The notes beneath the pieces are model-generated. The model did no database searches. It saw only the letters and a list, made by a program, of their open reading frames with translations, and had not been told where the DNA came from. Source: Spirochaetaceae bacterium (GTDB lineage: Bacteria; Spirochaetota; Spirochaetia; SZUA-6; Fen-1364). Taken from it: a DNA stretch of 7,407 nt. The stretch spans positions 1-7,407 of the forward strand of contig PMZS01000275.1 in the NCBI GenBank assembly GCA_003170115.1, read 5' to 3'. This document shows positions 7,102-7,407 of the stretch, piece after piece. Each line of letters begins with the position of its first letter. Within the stretch, counting starts at the first letter, position 1. Made by a program: the position numbers and the translations under genes.

Positions 7102-7407
7102 TCAGCGCGCGCCGATCCGATAACATGATACCGTGCCGTGCATGCTCACCGGGGTCATGGCGGGAAATCCCCAGTAGTCGGACACAACGCGGCTTCCCGG
7201 CGTCAACTCTCTTCGTACTTTGGCTTCCAGCCCGCGCATGACGAAGCTGCCCTGGAAGATTGTGAGAACGTCGAACCGGGACAGGTCCGCACGCCAGAAG
7301 CTCTTCCAATGGATGAATGCCCGGCCGTGGAGCCCAGCCCGGCGGATTTTCCTCAATGAGAGAAGCACCAGGACCGGGTTGATCTCGAACCCGTGAGCTT
7401 CCGCTCC
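7102..7407 (-). CDS. SAM-dependent methyltransferase, FAM173/ATPSCKMT-like, C-terminal part
   Basis: The last 101 residues of a protein whose start lies beyond the right edge; the stop is TGA at 7104-7102. The visible part starts in a Rossmann-type fold: GFEINP (residues 6-11 of the fragment), where the acidic residue after strand β2 would hold the SAM ribose, then LSLRKIRRAG, an FWRADLSRFDVLTIF segment (strand β4 region) and LEAKVRRELTPGSRVVS.YWGFP (helix and strand β5). The order GFE.NP, SFW..D, LE.K..REL and RV....FP.M.P resembles the ATP-synthase c-subunit lysine methyltransferase (FAM173) group and its bacterial relatives. The substrate is therefore possibly a protein lysine, but this is inference from resemblance. 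A GTG at 7368 is internal: the frame and the SAM motif continue upstream of it. Convergent with the cyclase, with 9 bases between the stops and no clear terminator hairpin. Confidence 0.75.
   Translation of the reverse strand, partial: GAEAHGFEINPVLVLLSLRKIRRAGLHGRAFIHWKSFWRADLSRFDVLTIFQGSFVMRGLEAKVRRELTPGSRVVSDYWGFPAMTPVSMHGTVSCYRIGAR

Noticed and set aside
7099..7115. GCGCGC-rich palindromic patch near the cyclase/methyltransferase junction as a terminator
   Set aside because: The palindrome is short with no loop to allow a stable stem, and it lies inside the methyltransferase coding end.
7138..7359. Plus-strand open frames after the cyclase (7138-7359 and the 6801-7241 frame)
   Set aside because: They overlap the minus-strand methyltransferase fragment, which has clear SAM-methyltransferase motifs; the plus-strand translations have none.

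Overview
This 7.4-kb window is GC-rich, densely coding bacterial DNA with no stretch over 70 bases free of genes. It holds five protein genes, two of them cut by the window edges. No RNA gene, insertion sequence, CRISPR array or prophage signal was seen. The mix of a β-barrel-like envelope protein, a large Ig/propeller lipoprotein, a single-span coiled-coil/TPR envelope protein and a HAMP-class III cyclase fits a Gram-negative, diderm bacterium. A spirochaete-like lineage is my best guess from the flavour of the proteins, but there is no phylogenetic marker, so this is weak.

Left part (2-3426, + strand): the tail of a probable outer-membrane β-barrel protein is followed after 5 bases by a 1013-residue lipoprotein. 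The lipoprotein is a modular surface molecule: lipobox Cys33, eight Ig-like repeats as a stalk, then seven blades predicted to close into a β-propeller. The two genes look co-transcribed. A GC-rich perfect hairpin (3440-3461) separates this unit from the convergent next gene.

Middle (3465-5372, - strand): a 635-residue protein with a short cytoplasmic N-terminus, one membrane span, a long coiled coil, an Ala/Pro linker and TPR-like helices. I do not recognise a named family. It is divergent from the cyclase gene. The 61 bases between the two start codons carry two interleaved σ70-like promoters, which would give a leaderless mRNA for one gene and a nearly leaderless mRNA for the other.

Right part (5434-7092, + strand): a membrane-bound class III adenylate cyclase with an extracytoplasmic Cache-like sensor, HAMP domain, signalling helix, catalytic domain with the substrate-binding Lys/Thr pair of class IIIb, and a TPR-like tail. 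It converges, with only 9 bases between stops, on the C-terminal part of a SAM-dependent methyltransferase resembling the FAM173/ATP-synthase c-subunit lysine methyltransferase group (- strand, running off the right edge).

No established multi-gene system (defence, secretion, biosynthesis) is evident. The most unusual points are the compact face-to-face promoter region, the domain plan of the lipoprotein with Asp-box motifs confined to two recently duplicated blades, and the unrecognised coiled-coil/TPR protein paired with the cyclase.
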